Assembly: GCA_030595125.1 (NCBI GenBank)
Contig: JAUVDV010000051.1
Span: 1 to 36,989 of the forward strand
Source: Deltaproteobacteria bacterium
GTDB lineage: Bacteria > Myxococcota_A > Polyangia > JAAYKL01
Reading direction: 5' to 3'
Length of the DNA: 36,989 nucleotides
The notes beneath the pieces are model-generated. The model saw nothing but the letters and a program-made list of their open reading frames with translations. It was not told where the DNA came from and ran no database searches. Below are positions 26,594 through 36,109 of the stretch, piece after piece. The position numbers and the translations under genes were made by a program. Within the stretch, counting starts at the first letter, position 1. Each line of letters begins with the position of its first letter.

Positions 26594-27415
26594 ATGGCGC
26601 GAAAAAGATGCTCGCGACCTGCAACGGCGGGGTGGTCCTACTGGTTATTGCTATTGGTTTGCGCAATATCTTCATTGTCGGCTTTGGCGTGTTCCCAACG
26701 CGTAACCTATTCTCCTCCTGTTCGCGGATCACACAGCGGAATGCCGGGCAAGGTCGAGAAACTGGATGTGGATCTTTCGGCGACCGGTCAGTCCAAAGCT
26801 CTGAGAATGAGTGAGGCCGGAGCAGGGTTGGGTTTGTCCGTGGGTATTGCGGATTGGCTGGCCATCCAGGGAGGCGCGGAGTTGGCGATGCGGGCGTTGA
26901 TGGGCAACCTTGGTGTTCGTCTCAGCTACGGCGCGAAGCAAAGTGAGGGCCATGGTTTCGCGCTGGATATCGGTATCGGGGGCGGTGTGGGAAAGGGAGG
27001 TGTCAGGTGCAACAACACTGTGAACCATTACTATGACGAAGAGTACACTCCGACGATGGGACCTGCGGGTCTTGGCGATGACAATACGTCCCCTTGCCCG
27101 GAAGACAAACTATGGGACGTAGCGGAGTGGCATGAAAGGCTAGCGTGGGGTGGTTACGTTGATATCGGCCTGGGAGGATATGTCAGCAGACACTTTGGAA
27201 TGTTTGTCAGGCCGATGGTCCAGTATTCAAGGTCCGACAACGTTTCCAATACAACATGGGTTGCCTTCTACATGGGGCCGAATTTCTTCTGGGGCAGATC
27301 CAATCTGGTCTCGTTTCACTTCAGCCTGGGACCCGGCATATATGTAAATGAATGGGATTCGAGATGGCACCTTGTTGGAGAGATGGGCGTCAGTTTGCGA
27401 TTTGGCGGGCGATGA
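26594..27415 (+). CDS. Outer-membrane barrel-like lipoprotein
   Basis: A 273-residue protein with signal peptide ending SALAC (Cys33). The mature part is rich in alternating hydrophobic strands and aromatic girdle residues (for example GVRLSYGAKQ, WGGYVDIGLGGYVS, LGPGIYVNEW) and ends in GVSLRFGGR, which resembles an outer-membrane beta-barrel. The lipobox could instead be a simple signal-cleavage site. GGGAGG seven bases before the ATG at 26594 supports this start. It is divergent from the TPR/PEGA operon. Confidence 0.65.
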   Translation: MARKRCSRPATAGWSYWLLLLVCAISSLSALACSQRVTYSPPVRGSHSGMPGKVEKLDVDLSATGQSKALRMSEAGAGLGLSVGIADWLAIQGGAELAMRALMGNLGVRLSYGAKQSEGHGFALDIGIGGGVGKGGVRCNNTVNHYYDEEYTPTMGPAGLGDDNTSPCPEDKLWDVAEWHERLAWGGYVDIGLGGYVSRHFGMFVRPMVQYSRSDNVSNTTWVAFYMGPNFFWGRSNLVSFHFSLGPGIYVNEWDSRWHLVGEMGVSLRFGGR

Positions 27416-27417
27416 TT

Positions 27418-27455
27418 GACCTTCCACTTACCATTGACACCTGTTTCCACCCCGG
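27418..27455 (+). repeat. 38-bp exact direct repeat, right copy
   Basis: Same 38 bases and orientation as 23070-23107, starting three bases after the stop of the barrel-like gene. The two copies enclose about 4.3 kb of envelope genes. It contains TTGACA (27434-27439). Confidence 0.9.
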
Positions 27456-27463
27456 AATATAGT
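27434..27463 (+). promoter_or_regulatory. Consensus-type promoter partly inside the repeat
   Basis: TTGACA (27434-27439), 18 bases, then TATAGT (27458-27463), about 65 bases before the gene at 27530. The -35 is inside the repeat while the -10 is in unique sequence. Likely drives the YfgM-like/BamB-like pair. Confidence 0.6.
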
Positions 27464-27529
27464 CCCCCACCGTCGTGTTATGCATGACGCATTTAATGAA
27501 AGTACTTTGACAAAGGGTGAGGTTCCCAA

Positions 27530-28426
27530 GTGGCACGCAAGAAGATCACTTCCAAAAAGAATAAAAAAGACGAACTCGATCCATCGAAAGATGAATTTGT
27601 CGAAAGATCCATGTCGTTTCTCGACTGGGCAGTAGACCGGAGAAAGCACATCGGTGCGCTCCTGGCGGTGGCGCTGGTTGCGGCGGTCGTCGGAATCATC
27701 GTCAACGACGTACGTGAGGCGTCGGCCGCCGAGGCCTCCGCTTCCATCGACAAGGGACTGGAGGCATCCATGGCGCCGGTAGTGAAAGCGCCGGATGACC
27801 AGGAGATCCCGGACGAAGTCGGCGACGACGAGGAGATGTCCTTTAACACCAGGGAAGCGCGCGCCACCGAGTCCCTCAAGCTTTTCGAGGAGACATCCAA
27901 ACAGCAATCCGGTTCTCCCATCGGAGCGATCGCGAAGCTGGGCGAAGCAGGCGCAAACTTCGATCTGGGATACTACGACAAGGCTATCAAGGCATACGAG
28001 GAGTTCCTTGCAGCCACGAACACCGATACCGAATGGTTGCGTTCGAACGCGCTCGAAGGTCTCGGACTGGCGCTCGAGGGCGCCGGCAAGCTCGAGGAGG
28101 CGCGCAAGAGCTTCAAGGAGATGAGCGAGTCGGATCAGGGCCGGATCTCGCTGATGGGCAAGTACCACCTCGGACGTATCTCGGAGCAGATGGGTGACAG
28201 AAACAGAGCCGGCGCGATGTACCAGGAAGTAATCTCGGTCTTCAAGGACGACGGCCGGTTCGACAGGCTCGACTACCTCTTCATCGAGGCCAGGGAACGA
28301 CTCCTCCAGATCAACCCCAGGGCAGATATCCCGAGCATCCCCGGTGGCGGCTTTGGAGATTTTGACCCGGCAATGCTTCAACAACTCATGCGGACACAGG
28401 CGGCGGCGGGGGGCGGTCTTCAGTGA
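27530..28426 (+). CDS. YfgM-like TPR membrane protein
   Basis: A 298-residue protein with a basic N-terminus, one membrane span (about residues 41-59) and a periplasmic TPR region (about 105-260; YYDKAIKAYEEFL, LEEARKSFKEM). This layout and the BamB-like gene directly after it match YfgM, which in E. coli sits beside BamB and assists the SecYEG translocon. The start is GTG at 27530 with GGTGAGG upstream. The stop overlaps the next start as GTGA. Assignment rests on layout and synteny rather than sequence identity. Confidence 0.7.
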   Translation: MARKKITSKKNKKDELDPSKDEFVERSMSFLDWAVDRRKHIGALLAVALVAAVVGIIVNDVREASAAEASASIDKGLEASMAPVVKAPDDQEIPDEVGDDEEMSFNTREARATESLKLFEETSKQQSGSPIGAIAKLGEAGANFDLGYYDKAIKAYEEFLAATNTDTEWLRSNALEGLGLALEGAGKLEEARKSFKEMSESDQGRISLMGKYHLGRISEQMGDRNRAGAMYQEVISVFKDDGRFDRLDYLFIEARERLLQINPRADIPSIPGGGFGDFDPAMLQQLMRTQAAAGGGLQ

Positions 28427-29622
28427 AACGCGGCCCCGCTCTGCTTGTCGCCGTTCTCGTTGTGCTCACCCAATGGGCGTGCGGCGGCATGCCGTTCGTC
28501 GATCCCGACTGGACCTCCAAAGCGGGGAGCCACGTACTTCACCTGAGGTGGATCAAACACCTGGCGCCGAACTATCCCAACTTCCAGATCCCGGAGATGG
28601 TGGAGGAGAACGATCGGTTCAACCCCATCGAGACAACTTCTGCGGGTTTCGACACCGACAAGCAGCGCGTCTTCGTGGGCTCCGCTACGGGGGGTCTCTA
28701 CTGCCTGGACATGGTCAGCGGAGACACGATCTGGCGCTTCGGGCTCATGGACCCCGTCGGATCAACCCCGCTATACGACTCACAGCGCAAGAGGGTGTAT
28801 TTCGGAGCCGACGACGGAAACATGTACGCACTCCACGCCCGATCCGGGCGCAAGCTGTGGTCCGTCAACACCGGCTCCGAGATCCAGCGCACCATCTCGA
28901 TTCATGAGGACACCCTGTACTTCGCCAACGCGGACAACACCGTGTTGGCCGTGGACCCCCTGGGCGGAGAGATCATCTGGCGATTCAGGAAGCCCCCGAT
29001 GGAGGGTTTTTCGGCCTCGGGATATGCGGACATAAAATTCGATGGGAATAGGCTGATCGCGGCATTTGCGGATGGCACGATCGTCGCGCTGGATCCGGTG
29101 TCCGGATCAGAAATCTGGTCGGCAGACATGGCCTCCGAGATTGTCGCCGCGACCAGGGGCGGCGAGGTCAACCTGATAGACGCTGACGCTACTCCGGTCA
29201 TAATCGATGGTACGATCGTGGCGGCCTCCGTCGACGGTGGACTGTTCGGTCTGAGCGCGATCAACGGCAACATCATGTGGACCCGGCCCGATCTGAAAAA
29301 GGTGACCGGGCTGGCGAAGGCGAACGGCATGGCCTTCGCTGTGCGTACCGAGGTGGGGCTCGTGGCGGTGGATCCGGGCACGGGGAAGGTACACTGGACC
29401 AGCAGATTCGGAGTGGGGGTGATGCAGGATCCGCTCGTTCACGAGGACATTCTCCTGATCTCGGACAGTGAGGCGGGGCTCTTTGTAGTCTCCACGGCGA
29501 CGGGAAAGGTGCTCCAGCGGCTCGATCCCAAGACCGGGTTCTTCGCCAGACCCAGCGGTCACGGAGGATTCATGCTGATAATGGGCAACCGATCGACCCT
29601 CTACGCCATGACAGTCAATTAA
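28423..29622 (+). CDS. bamB: BamB-like outer-membrane assembly lipoprotein
   Basis: A 399-residue lipoprotein (lipobox QWAC, Cys20) with a PQQ-type beta-propeller: repeated units of about 40 residues such as VFVGSATGGLYCLDMVSG, VYFGADDGNMYALHARSG and VLAVDPLGGEIIWRF. This matches BamB, the scaffold lipoprotein of the BAM outer-membrane protein assembly complex, although generic PQQ-propeller lipoproteins look alike. The gene starts with GTG, overlapping the previous stop (GTGA). The YfgM-like neighbour strengthens the call. Confidence 0.7.
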   Translation: MKRGPALLVAVLVVLTQWACGGMPFVDPDWTSKAGSHVLHLRWIKHLAPNYPNFQIPEMVEENDRFNPIETTSAGFDTDKQRVFVGSATGGLYCLDMVSGDTIWRFGLMDPVGSTPLYDSQRKRVYFGADDGNMYALHARSGRKLWSVNTGSEIQRTISIHEDTLYFANADNTVLAVDPLGGEIIWRFRKPPMEGFSASGYADIKFDGNRLIAAFADGTIVALDPVSGSEIWSADMASEIVAATRGGEVNLIDADATPVIIDGTIVAASVDGGLFGLSAINGNIMWTRPDLKKVTGLAKANGMAFAVRTEVGLVAVDPGTGKVHWTSRFGVGVMQDPLVHEDILLISDSEAGLFVVSTATGKVLQRLDPKTGFFARPSGHGGFMLIMGNRSTLYAMTVN

Positions 29623-29734
29623 CGTCTGGTTGATTTTTAATGGAACCTTTTGATCTCGAGGCTGTCAAAATAGGGTTGGCGCGCCCGCGTGCGCGTCTTT
29701 TCGGTGCCCGAAGGTAAGAAAACGGGAGGAAAAT

Positions 29735-31846
29735 TTGAGGGACATCAGACGGCTCAGAATATTCGGCCGAGTTGACCTTGATGGAACCCACAGAGCAATC
29801 GTTGAGACCAACCTGCCGGATCTTTTAAAAACCAATCAAAACGCAGCTCAAAGTCCCGCCTTGCGATTGTCGAGCAAAGATCGCGCATGCGGGTGCATCC
29901 TCGCCGAGATCTCCTCTTCCGATGAGAACCGGGTTTTCGTCGATCGATACAAGCTCTGGCATCTGGGCCTGAACGATGGCGATCAGGTGGAAGCGGAGCT
30001 GTTCACCCCGACGGCGGCGCGAAGAGTTGATATTCGCGTCTCGGTGGAGTTCGGCGCGCGGGATGCGGTGCGCTTTATCGGAAAGCCGCTGGTGGCCGGT
30101 GAAAAGACCGCGCTGTTCACGTTCAGTGGAGAACCCAGGGTTTTCACGATCAAATCCACCGAGCCGAAGGACATCATTACGATAACACCCACCACCGAGA
30201 TCGTGCTCGCCGATACTGAGGCCGAAGCGGCGCCAATAACCTACAAAGATATCGGAGGACTCGATTACGAGGTTAACCTGCTGCGGGAATTGGTGGAGTA
30301 TCCTCTCAAGTTTGGTGAGGTGTTCACCCACCTGGGCGTTACGCCGCCAAAAGGAATCATCCTGTACGGCTCTCCGGGAACGGGGAAAACGCTGCTGGCG
30401 AGGGCCCTTGCCAACCAGGTCGGCGCGCGGTTCTACTCAATCAGTGGTCCGGAGATCTACAGTAAATGGTACGGAAAATCAGAACAGAACCTCCGCAACA
30501 TCTTCGACGAGGCTACCAAGAACGCGCCCTCGATCGTAGTGATTGACGAACTCGATGCGCTGGTACCCCGCCGGGACAAGACTCATGGCGATCAGGAGCA
30601 GCGGATCGTCGCCACCTTCCTCACCCAGATGGACGGTTTGCGGGAGATGAAGGACGTGGTGGTGGTCGGCACGACCAACCGGATCAACGCGATCGATCCG
30701 GCGCTGCGCCGGGGCGGCAGATTTGAAAAAGAAATTCTCATCAGCGTGCCCGACGCGAAGGGCCGCGAAAAGATCCTGTCCATACACACCCGCCGGATGC
30801 CCCTCGGTGATGACGTGGATCTGCAGATAATCGCAGAAAAAGCGAACGGCCACGTGGGCGCAGATCTCGCTTCCCTCTGTCGGGAGGCCGCGTACAACGC
30901 GCTGCGCAGGGCGGCGCCGCCGGAGGCCTTCGAAACCGGATCCGGATTCAGCCACGAGCAGATCACGGTCAATCAGGCCGACTTCATGGAGGCCATCCGG
31001 ACCGTTACGCCGTCAGCGGCGAGGGAGTTCTCCCTGGAAGTGCCCCCGATCACGTGGGACGACATCGGCGGATTGAGCGACACCAAACAAATACTGATAG
31101 AGAACATCACAAACGCAATCTCCAAGCGAGAGGAGTTCGCAAAGGCCGGCATTCGACCCGCGAGCGGCCTGCTTCTCTACGGACCGACCGGGACGGGGAA
31201 GACCCTTCTGGCGCGCGCGGTGGCATGCGAGTGCGGCACGAACTTCATTGCGGTGAGGGGCTCGGAGTTGCGCAGCCGATGGTTGGGTGAGGCGGAGGAG
31301 CACATCCGTTTTCTCTTCTCGAGGGCGCGGCTCCTGGCTCCGTGCGTCATCTTCTTCGACGAGATAGACTCGGCGATACCCATAAGGGGAAAGGACCCCA
31401 CCGGATCGATCGATTCTATAGTCAACCAGCTTCTTCTGGAGATGGACGGCATAGAGGATCAGAGCGGGGTCTTCGTGATGGGTGCGACCAATCGCGTGGA
31501 TGCAGTGGATCCGGCGGCCCTTCGACCGGGGAGATTCGACTACCACGTGGCCGTGCCAATGCCCGACCCTGAAGCTCGCAAGGCGATCTTCAGGGTACAC
31601 CTGAAGGGAAAACCGGTCGGGCAGGATCTGGATCTAGGCCGATTGGCGGAGTCGAGCGAAGGCTTCAACGGCGCGCAGATTGCCGAGATCTGTCGCGAAG
31701 CCGCTCTCCACGCGTTGCGGGAAACAGATTACGACGCGGACTCAATGGAGTTGACAATCGCACACCTGGACGAAGCCATCGGTCGAATCCGGCGAACCTG
31801 CGCCGGCTTTCTTGCGGCCAATCCACAGGGAACTGACAGTAAATGA
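29735..31846 (+). CDS. Cdc48/VCP-type double AAA+ ATPase
   Basis: A 703-residue protein with two AAA+ modules in the Cdc48 order. An N-terminal Cdc48-N-like region (about 1-165) precedes D1 with Walker A GSPGTGKT (212-219), Walker B VVIDELD (268-274) and an Arg-finger-like RRGGRF (325-330), and D2 with Walker A GPTGTGKT (483-490), Walker B VIFFDEID (538-545) and ALRPGRFD (595-602). A pore-loop-like KWYG (244-247) is in D1. Cdc48-type ATPases use ATP to unfold or extract proteins. The start is TTG at 29735, five bases after GGGAGG. It overlaps the next gene as ATGA and heads the four-gene operon. Confidence 0.85.
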   Translation: MRDIRRLRIFGRVDLDGTHRAIVETNLPDLLKTNQNAAQSPALRLSSKDRACGCILAEISSSDENRVFVDRYKLWHLGLNDGDQVEAELFTPTAARRVDIRVSVEFGARDAVRFIGKPLVAGEKTALFTFSGEPRVFTIKSTEPKDIITITPTTEIVLADTEAEAAPITYKDIGGLDYEVNLLRELVEYPLKFGEVFTHLGVTPPKGIILYGSPGTGKTLLARALANQVGARFYSISGPEIYSKWYGKSEQNLRNIFDEATKNAPSIVVIDELDALVPRRDKTHGDQEQRIVATFLTQMDGLREMKDVVVVGTTNRINAIDPALRRGGRFEKEILISVPDAKGREKILSIHTRRMPLGDDVDLQIIAEKANGHVGADLASLCREAAYNALRRAAPPEAFETGSGFSHEQITVNQADFMEAIRTVTPSAAREFSLEVPPITWDDIGGLSDTKQILIENITNAISKREEFAKAGIRPASGLLLYGPTGTGKTLLARAVACECGTNFIAVRGSELRSRWLGEAEEHIRFLFSRARLLAPCVIFFDEIDSAIPIRGKDPTGSIDSIVNQLLLEMDGIEDQSGVFVMGATNRVDAVDPAALRPGRFDYHVAVPMPDPEARKAIFRVHLKGKPVGQDLDLGRLAESSEGFNGAQIAEICREAALHALRETDYDADSMELTIAHLDEAIGRIRRTCAGFLAANPQGTDSK

Positions 31847-33270
31847 AACACGCAACGGTTACTGCATTCATGGCGCTTTCGTTCTTCATGGCGACAAACA
31901 CCAGCGCGGACATTTCTACAAAAGAAACGGCTGCAAAGAATGTTCACTCCATCGACATTGTCATCTTGTGGAATGCAGATGCCTTTCCTCCCCCGGATGC
32001 GGGACAGTTCGCCGCGTTTCTGGGTACTCTCAAGAAGAGTGATCGTATCGCGGTGTCGATGCTGGATGAGAAGACCACGGTCGTTCTCCCCATGCAGAGC
32101 TTTTCGCAGGGTGGAGGCCCGAGCGCTACCTACAAGATGCTGGAGGCGTTGAAGCCCGGCGATGCCGTGGAGCCGCTTGAAAAGGGTGTCGCAACGGTAG
32201 CCCGATATCTGGAGTTTCAGAAAAGAAAAAACGCGGCGAAGGCGATCATCATCGTCGGTGGAGAAAGCGGAGAAGGCTCCGATGCGGGTGTGGACCAGAT
32301 ATCCGAAGAGGTTTTCTCGTCTCTGCTCATGAAAGAAATTGTCATTCACGCGCTCGTCACCGACGACAAGAATTCCCGAACAGCCGGATCACTCGCCGCC
32401 TCGACCGGCGGCAAGACCCTCGCGATTCCCCCAAACGCCGATGTCACAAAGGCGCTTGCCCTGCTCTACGATTCACTCCAGCTTCGCGCGCTCGAGCTTG
32501 CACAGGACAAGTCGAACGAGGGGGAATCCGAGGTGGATTACCGATACCTGGACGAAAAGGTGGACACCCCCGATCAGGCAGTCGCCATCGACAAGGCGGC
32601 GGCGACCTCGGGCGCGCCACTCCAGGCTACTGCGAGTCCGCTCACGAATGTCCTGCTCATTGTAATTGTGATCCTCAACGTCGCGCTGTTGTTCCTTGTC
32701 TTCCGCAAGCACGGACGCGCTCGCGGCACACGCGAAACGACCCAGTCGGAGAAGTCGAAGCGGCTAAACGAGTCGCCGTCATTTTCCAGGCTGACCATGG
32801 AACTCAACCGCTTCCGCCAGTCCTTCAACGACGCCGAGAAACGCCTGGACGCCCTTGGACTCGATCTCGAGGATTACGGCATCGAGAGCTGGGACATTTC
32901 GAGGAAGCTCATGGACGACTACGTGGCGATTACCGGTCGTCTCTTCCTGCTCCTCGATCACCTGAAGATCAGCAACAGCTCGGCCGATAGCGACGACGCC
33001 TCGATCCGGCTGGAGCGCAAGATAAACCGCCTGCTCGAAGACTCCGGGATAGAGGAAATGGAGTCCGAGGAGGAAAGCCTCTTCAACGGCAAGCGGCACA
33101 TCCACGCGGGCGAACGCGACGACCCGGCTCCGCCCGGCACGATCCTCGAGGTGACCAGGAAAGGTTACCTCAAGGTGGACGGTTTGCTGCACGGCGAGCC
33201 CTTCATCCTCAGGCCCGCAGAGGTGATCGTGGCCAGGAGCGATGAAAACCGGGATGGAGATGAGCAATGA
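31843..33270 (+). CDS. vWA-like domain, membrane span and GrpE-like domain fusion
   Basis: A 475-residue protein with a signal peptide (about 4-22), a vWA-like region (about 34-200), one membrane span (about 268-288) and a cytoplasmic C-terminal part (290-475). The MIDAS motif that should read DxSxS is replaced by WNADA (43-47), and the later IIIVGGE also departs from the usual DG, so metal binding is unlikely. The C-terminal half matches GrpE: helix ending RLFLLLDHLKI (366-376), INRLLEDSGIEEME (394-407), FNGKRHIHA (414-422), PPGTILEVTRKGYL (430-443), and ILRPAEVIVARS (455-466), with a short insert (KVDGLLHGEPF). It should be a nucleotide exchange factor for the Hsp70 next door, tied to a periplasmic sensor-like part. 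ATGA overlaps both neighbours. Confidence 0.75.
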   Translation: MKHATVTAFMALSFFMATNTSADISTKETAAKNVHSIDIVILWNADAFPPPDAGQFAAFLGTLKKSDRIAVSMLDEKTTVVLPMQSFSQGGGPSATYKMLEALKPGDAVEPLEKGVATVARYLEFQKRKNAAKAIIIVGGESGEGSDAGVDQISEEVFSSLLMKEIVIHALVTDDKNSRTAGSLAASTGGKTLAIPPNADVTKALALLYDSLQLRALELAQDKSNEGESEVDYRYLDEKVDTPDQAVAIDKAAATSGAPLQATASPLTNVLLIVIVILNVALLFLVFRKHGRARGTRETTQSEKSKRLNESPSFSRLTMELNRFRQSFNDAEKRLDALGLDLEDYGIESWDISRKLMDDYVAITGRLFLLLDHLKISNSSADSDDASIRLERKINRLLEDSGIEEMESEEESLFNGKRHIHAGERDDPAPPGTILEVTRKGYLKVDGLLHGEPFILRPAEVIVARSDENRDGDEQ

Positions 33271-35231
33271 GCAAGGCGATAGGGATAGATCTGGGAACGT
33301 ACAACTCGGCTGCGGCAGTCGCCATCGGCCGAAACCGCGTGGCCATGATCGAAAGCAAGTACGGAAAAACGCTCTACGGAAAGAACTTCCCCTCCTTTGT
33401 GCTCTTCGATCACAACGGCGTGAAGCAGCTGGTCGGGCAGCGGGCCCGGGAGGAGATCAGGCTCAATCCGAAGCTCGTGGTCTGGGGCGTCAAGCGGCTG
33501 GTGGGACTCTCGTACCAGCAGGCAAAGGAGCTCGGGGAACTGGATCGGTTCGCGTACGATATCGAAGAGGGTCCGGGCGGCAGCATCCTGATCCGCGTCG
33601 GGCAGGAGCGCTTTTCTCCTTCACATATACTCGAGTACATCCTCCGTGAGATAAAGGAGGACGCCGAGAATTCGTCCGTCAACCCACTCCTGGGCGGCAC
33701 CATCGACAAGGCGGTCATCAGTATCCCCGCATACTTCAAGGCGATCAGGACGTCACCGATCATAGAGGCGGCGCGCCACGCGGGCTTCGAAGATGTGGAC
33801 ACCATCGCCGAACCGACCGCCGCCGCGATCAACTATTGCGTTGATATTCAGACCGAGGCCAACCTCCTGGCTTTCGACATCGGTGCGGGGACCCTGGATG
33901 TCACGGTCATGATGGTAGTCAACGAGAAGGGCGAGCTGATCCCCGGCGAACTCTGTACCTCCGGCCACGAAGCGCTCGGTGGAATCGACATGGACGACCG
34001 TCTGATCAAGCACATCGTGGACAAGTACGACCTAGAGGGAATCAGGGACGACCTGACGCAGATGTCGATCCTCACCGAGGAGGTGGAGAAGGCCAAGATC
34101 AGGTTGTCGACACGCCAGAAGACCCCGCTGGATCTCCCGGGCGACCGCTCCGAAGAGATGACCCGTGGGGAACTGGAAGAGGTGCTCCAGCCACTGCTCG
34201 ACAAGTGCCGGGGTCCCATCGGCGTCGCGTTGCGCCAGTCCGGACTCGAGGCGAGCGACATGGACCGGGTGCTGTTCATCGGCGGGCCGTCCAACATGCC
34301 GTGCGTGAGGAGGTTGGTTAAGGAAGAACTCATGAAGCTCGGCGTAGGGAAGTCCCTGATCGCGCCGATTGACGAGATGGACAGTGAGGGGCTGCCGGTG
34401 GATCCGATGGAGTGCGTGGCGAAGGGAGCGTCGCTCAAGGCGGGAAAAATCATAGAGCCAATCGGGAAGGTGATCGCGGAAGGATACGGAACCGTCTACG
34501 GACCAGTAGAAGGGGAGAACGACTATTACGAGCCCATCATCAAGGAGAACTCCCACTACCCCATATCCGGCACGAGCTTGCTGTGTCACGGCGATCCCAG
34601 GGCGCTGGAGGTGCCCATCGCCCTGGTCGCCAAACGCCCGGATGTAGAGAAGTCAACCGATGAGAAGACCGTCTATCGCTATGAATACCTGGGTAATTAC
34701 ACGCTCGGGATCACTCCCCAGCGACGCCTCCCGTCGGTGGAGATCCAGCTGAAGGTAACCGACGACAAGCGCGTCGTCGCGGGACTCATCCACACTCAGA
34801 CACGCCAGCAGGTAAGGTACGAGGGACTCGATCTGCTCACCGGGCAGGACATCTCCCTCCAGGAGCACACGCCGCCGCGATCATGGCGGCTTGCGGACAT
34901 CGACGTCCTGAACGAGACCGTGACCCATCGAGAGGGGAACTGGACCGCAGAGCATCTGGAGCATCACCTTCACGTGGCCGCGGAGGCCCTCGCGCTGGTC
35001 AGGGACACCCAGAGCGACAAACTCACGCGAGCGGTAGCGCGGGTAGAAGAAGCCGTCAAGCGCGCCGTCGACCGCGAAAAGGGCGGAAATCCCAATGATG
35101 ACTGCCCGAACATCTCCAACCGCACAAAGGAACTTCTCGATACGTTGCAGCAACCCGGCATCAGGCAGATAACCCGAGATGAGTTCAGAAGGTACATGGA
35201 GCAGTTGATAAAAGTAGCGAGGATGATTTGA
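33267..35231 (+). CDS. Hsp70-like chaperone
   Basis: A 654-residue Hsp70-family protein. The ATPase half is clear: phosphate-1 loop GIDLGTYNSAA (6-16), VKRLVG (75-80), PAYF (154-157), EPTAAAI (182-188), phosphate-2 FDIGAGTLDV (203-212) and adenosine loop FIGGPSNMP (337-345). The interdomain part lacks the usual VLLLDV linker: it reads KIIEPIGKVIAEGYG (394-408). A beta-sandwich-like region (about 425-545) and a helical tail (560-654) follow. It is a divergent Hsp70 rather than DnaK itself; the main dnaK is presumably elsewhere. It overlaps the GrpE-like gene as ATGA and precedes the TPR gene by four bases. Confidence 0.85.
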   Translation: MSKAIGIDLGTYNSAAAVAIGRNRVAMIESKYGKTLYGKNFPSFVLFDHNGVKQLVGQRAREEIRLNPKLVVWGVKRLVGLSYQQAKELGELDRFAYDIEEGPGGSILIRVGQERFSPSHILEYILREIKEDAENSSVNPLLGGTIDKAVISIPAYFKAIRTSPIIEAARHAGFEDVDTIAEPTAAAINYCVDIQTEANLLAFDIGAGTLDVTVMMVVNEKGELIPGELCTSGHEALGGIDMDDRLIKHIVDKYDLEGIRDDLTQMSILTEEVEKAKIRLSTRQKTPLDLPGDRSEEMTRGELEEVLQPLLDKCRGPIGVALRQSGLEASDMDRVLFIGGPSNMPCVRRLVKEELMKLGVGKSLIAPIDEMDSEGLPVDPMECVAKGASLKAGKIIEPIGKVIAEGYGTVYGPVEGENDYYEPIIKENSHYPISGTSLLCHGDPRALEVPIALVAKRPDVEKSTDEKTVYRYEYLGNYTLGITPQRRLPSVEIQLKVTDDKRVVAGLIHTQTRQQVRYEGLDLLTGQDISLQEHTPPRSWRLADIDVLNETVTHREGNWTAEHLEHHLHVAAEALALVRDTQSDKLTRAVARVEEAVKRAVDREKGGNPNDDCPNISNRTKELLDTLQQPGIRQITRDEFRRYMEQLIKVARMI

Positions 35232-35235
35232 GTAG

Positions 35236-35997
35236 ATGGCACCGCCGAAAGTCACCAAAATACTCGCCCAGGTAAGTGGCGGTCTGTACGAGGAGGCGCT
35301 CAACCTCCCCGTCGATGCGACGCGGTTTGAGATCAACCGGGCGCACATCCGACGTCTCCACGAGTTCAGCGACAATCCGACCGTCAGAGAAGCCCTGAAC
35401 AAAGTAAAGGGGATCATTGTCAACGAGGGAGTCTGCGACAAGGCACGCCGTCTCGTCAGACTGGACAAGAGGGAAGCGGCCCTCGCTTTCTTGAACCGAT
35501 CGATCGACGACAAATCGGATGCGGAGGAGCACCATCTGCTGGGTTACATCTACAGCCGGCTCGGCCGAAACGGGGAGGCACGCACCCACCTGGAGAAGGC
35601 CGCAGATCTCCGCGGTGACGCTCTGGACTACCTCTGGCTGGGAAGTACCTATGAGCGGCTGGACATGCTCAACGAGGCGATAGCCTGCTACGAGAGCGCG
35701 GTTCGTCAGCGAGGTGACGCGGAGGAGTGCCGTCAGCTGGGCAATATCCTCATCCGGATGGAGCGTTTCGACGAGGCTCTTCCCTTGTTGAACCGGGCGG
35801 CCAACCTGGGCGCAATGGATCACGAGCTCGAGGAGAAGCGCAGGACATTGCTTCACAGGCGCCGTGTTCAACGCGTGAAGCGAATGGGCAAGCGGGCCTT
35901 CGAACAGATGACAACCTCTTCACCGCGTCTGGTGCTGGGCCTGGCTGCCGGAACTGTCGTTATAGTGGGAATGTTGTTTTTTCTGTTCTTCGGATAA
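35236..35997 (+). CDS. Tail-anchored TPR protein with weak J-like N-terminus
   Basis: A 253-residue protein. Three or more TPR units fill about 80-195 (AALAFLNRSI, AEEHHLLGYIYSRLGRNGEA, LGSTYERLDMLNEAIACYES). A basic stretch and one hydrophobic C-terminal segment (231-252) make it tail-anchored, with the TPR part in the cytoplasm. Residues 17-75 (GLYEEALNLPVDATRFEI, then REALNKVKGIIVNEGVC and KARRLV) resemble the first helices and last helix of a J-domain, but the HPD triad is absent (HEFSDN at 42-47), so any J-like role is speculative. A TPR cochaperone or scaffold for the Hsp70 is the more cautious reading. It is the last gene of the operon. Confidence 0.65.
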   Translation: MAPPKVTKILAQVSGGLYEEALNLPVDATRFEINRAHIRRLHEFSDNPTVREALNKVKGIIVNEGVCDKARRLVRLDKREAALAFLNRSIDDKSDAEEHHLLGYIYSRLGRNGEARTHLEKAADLRGDALDYLWLGSTYERLDMLNEAIACYESAVRQRGDAEECRQLGNILIRMERFDEALPLLNRAANLGAMDHELEEKRRTLLHRRRVQRVKRMGKRAFEQMTTSSPRLVLGLAAGTVVIVGMLFFLFFG

Positions 35998-36109
35998 ACC
36001 AGAGTTTCAACAATTGTTTTTTTTAAACAATGAATGACAACGTTGTGGCAAAATAGCACCCGGATGCAATCCAATGTTAGTGGATGTACAAGACATAAGG
36101 AGCCCAGGC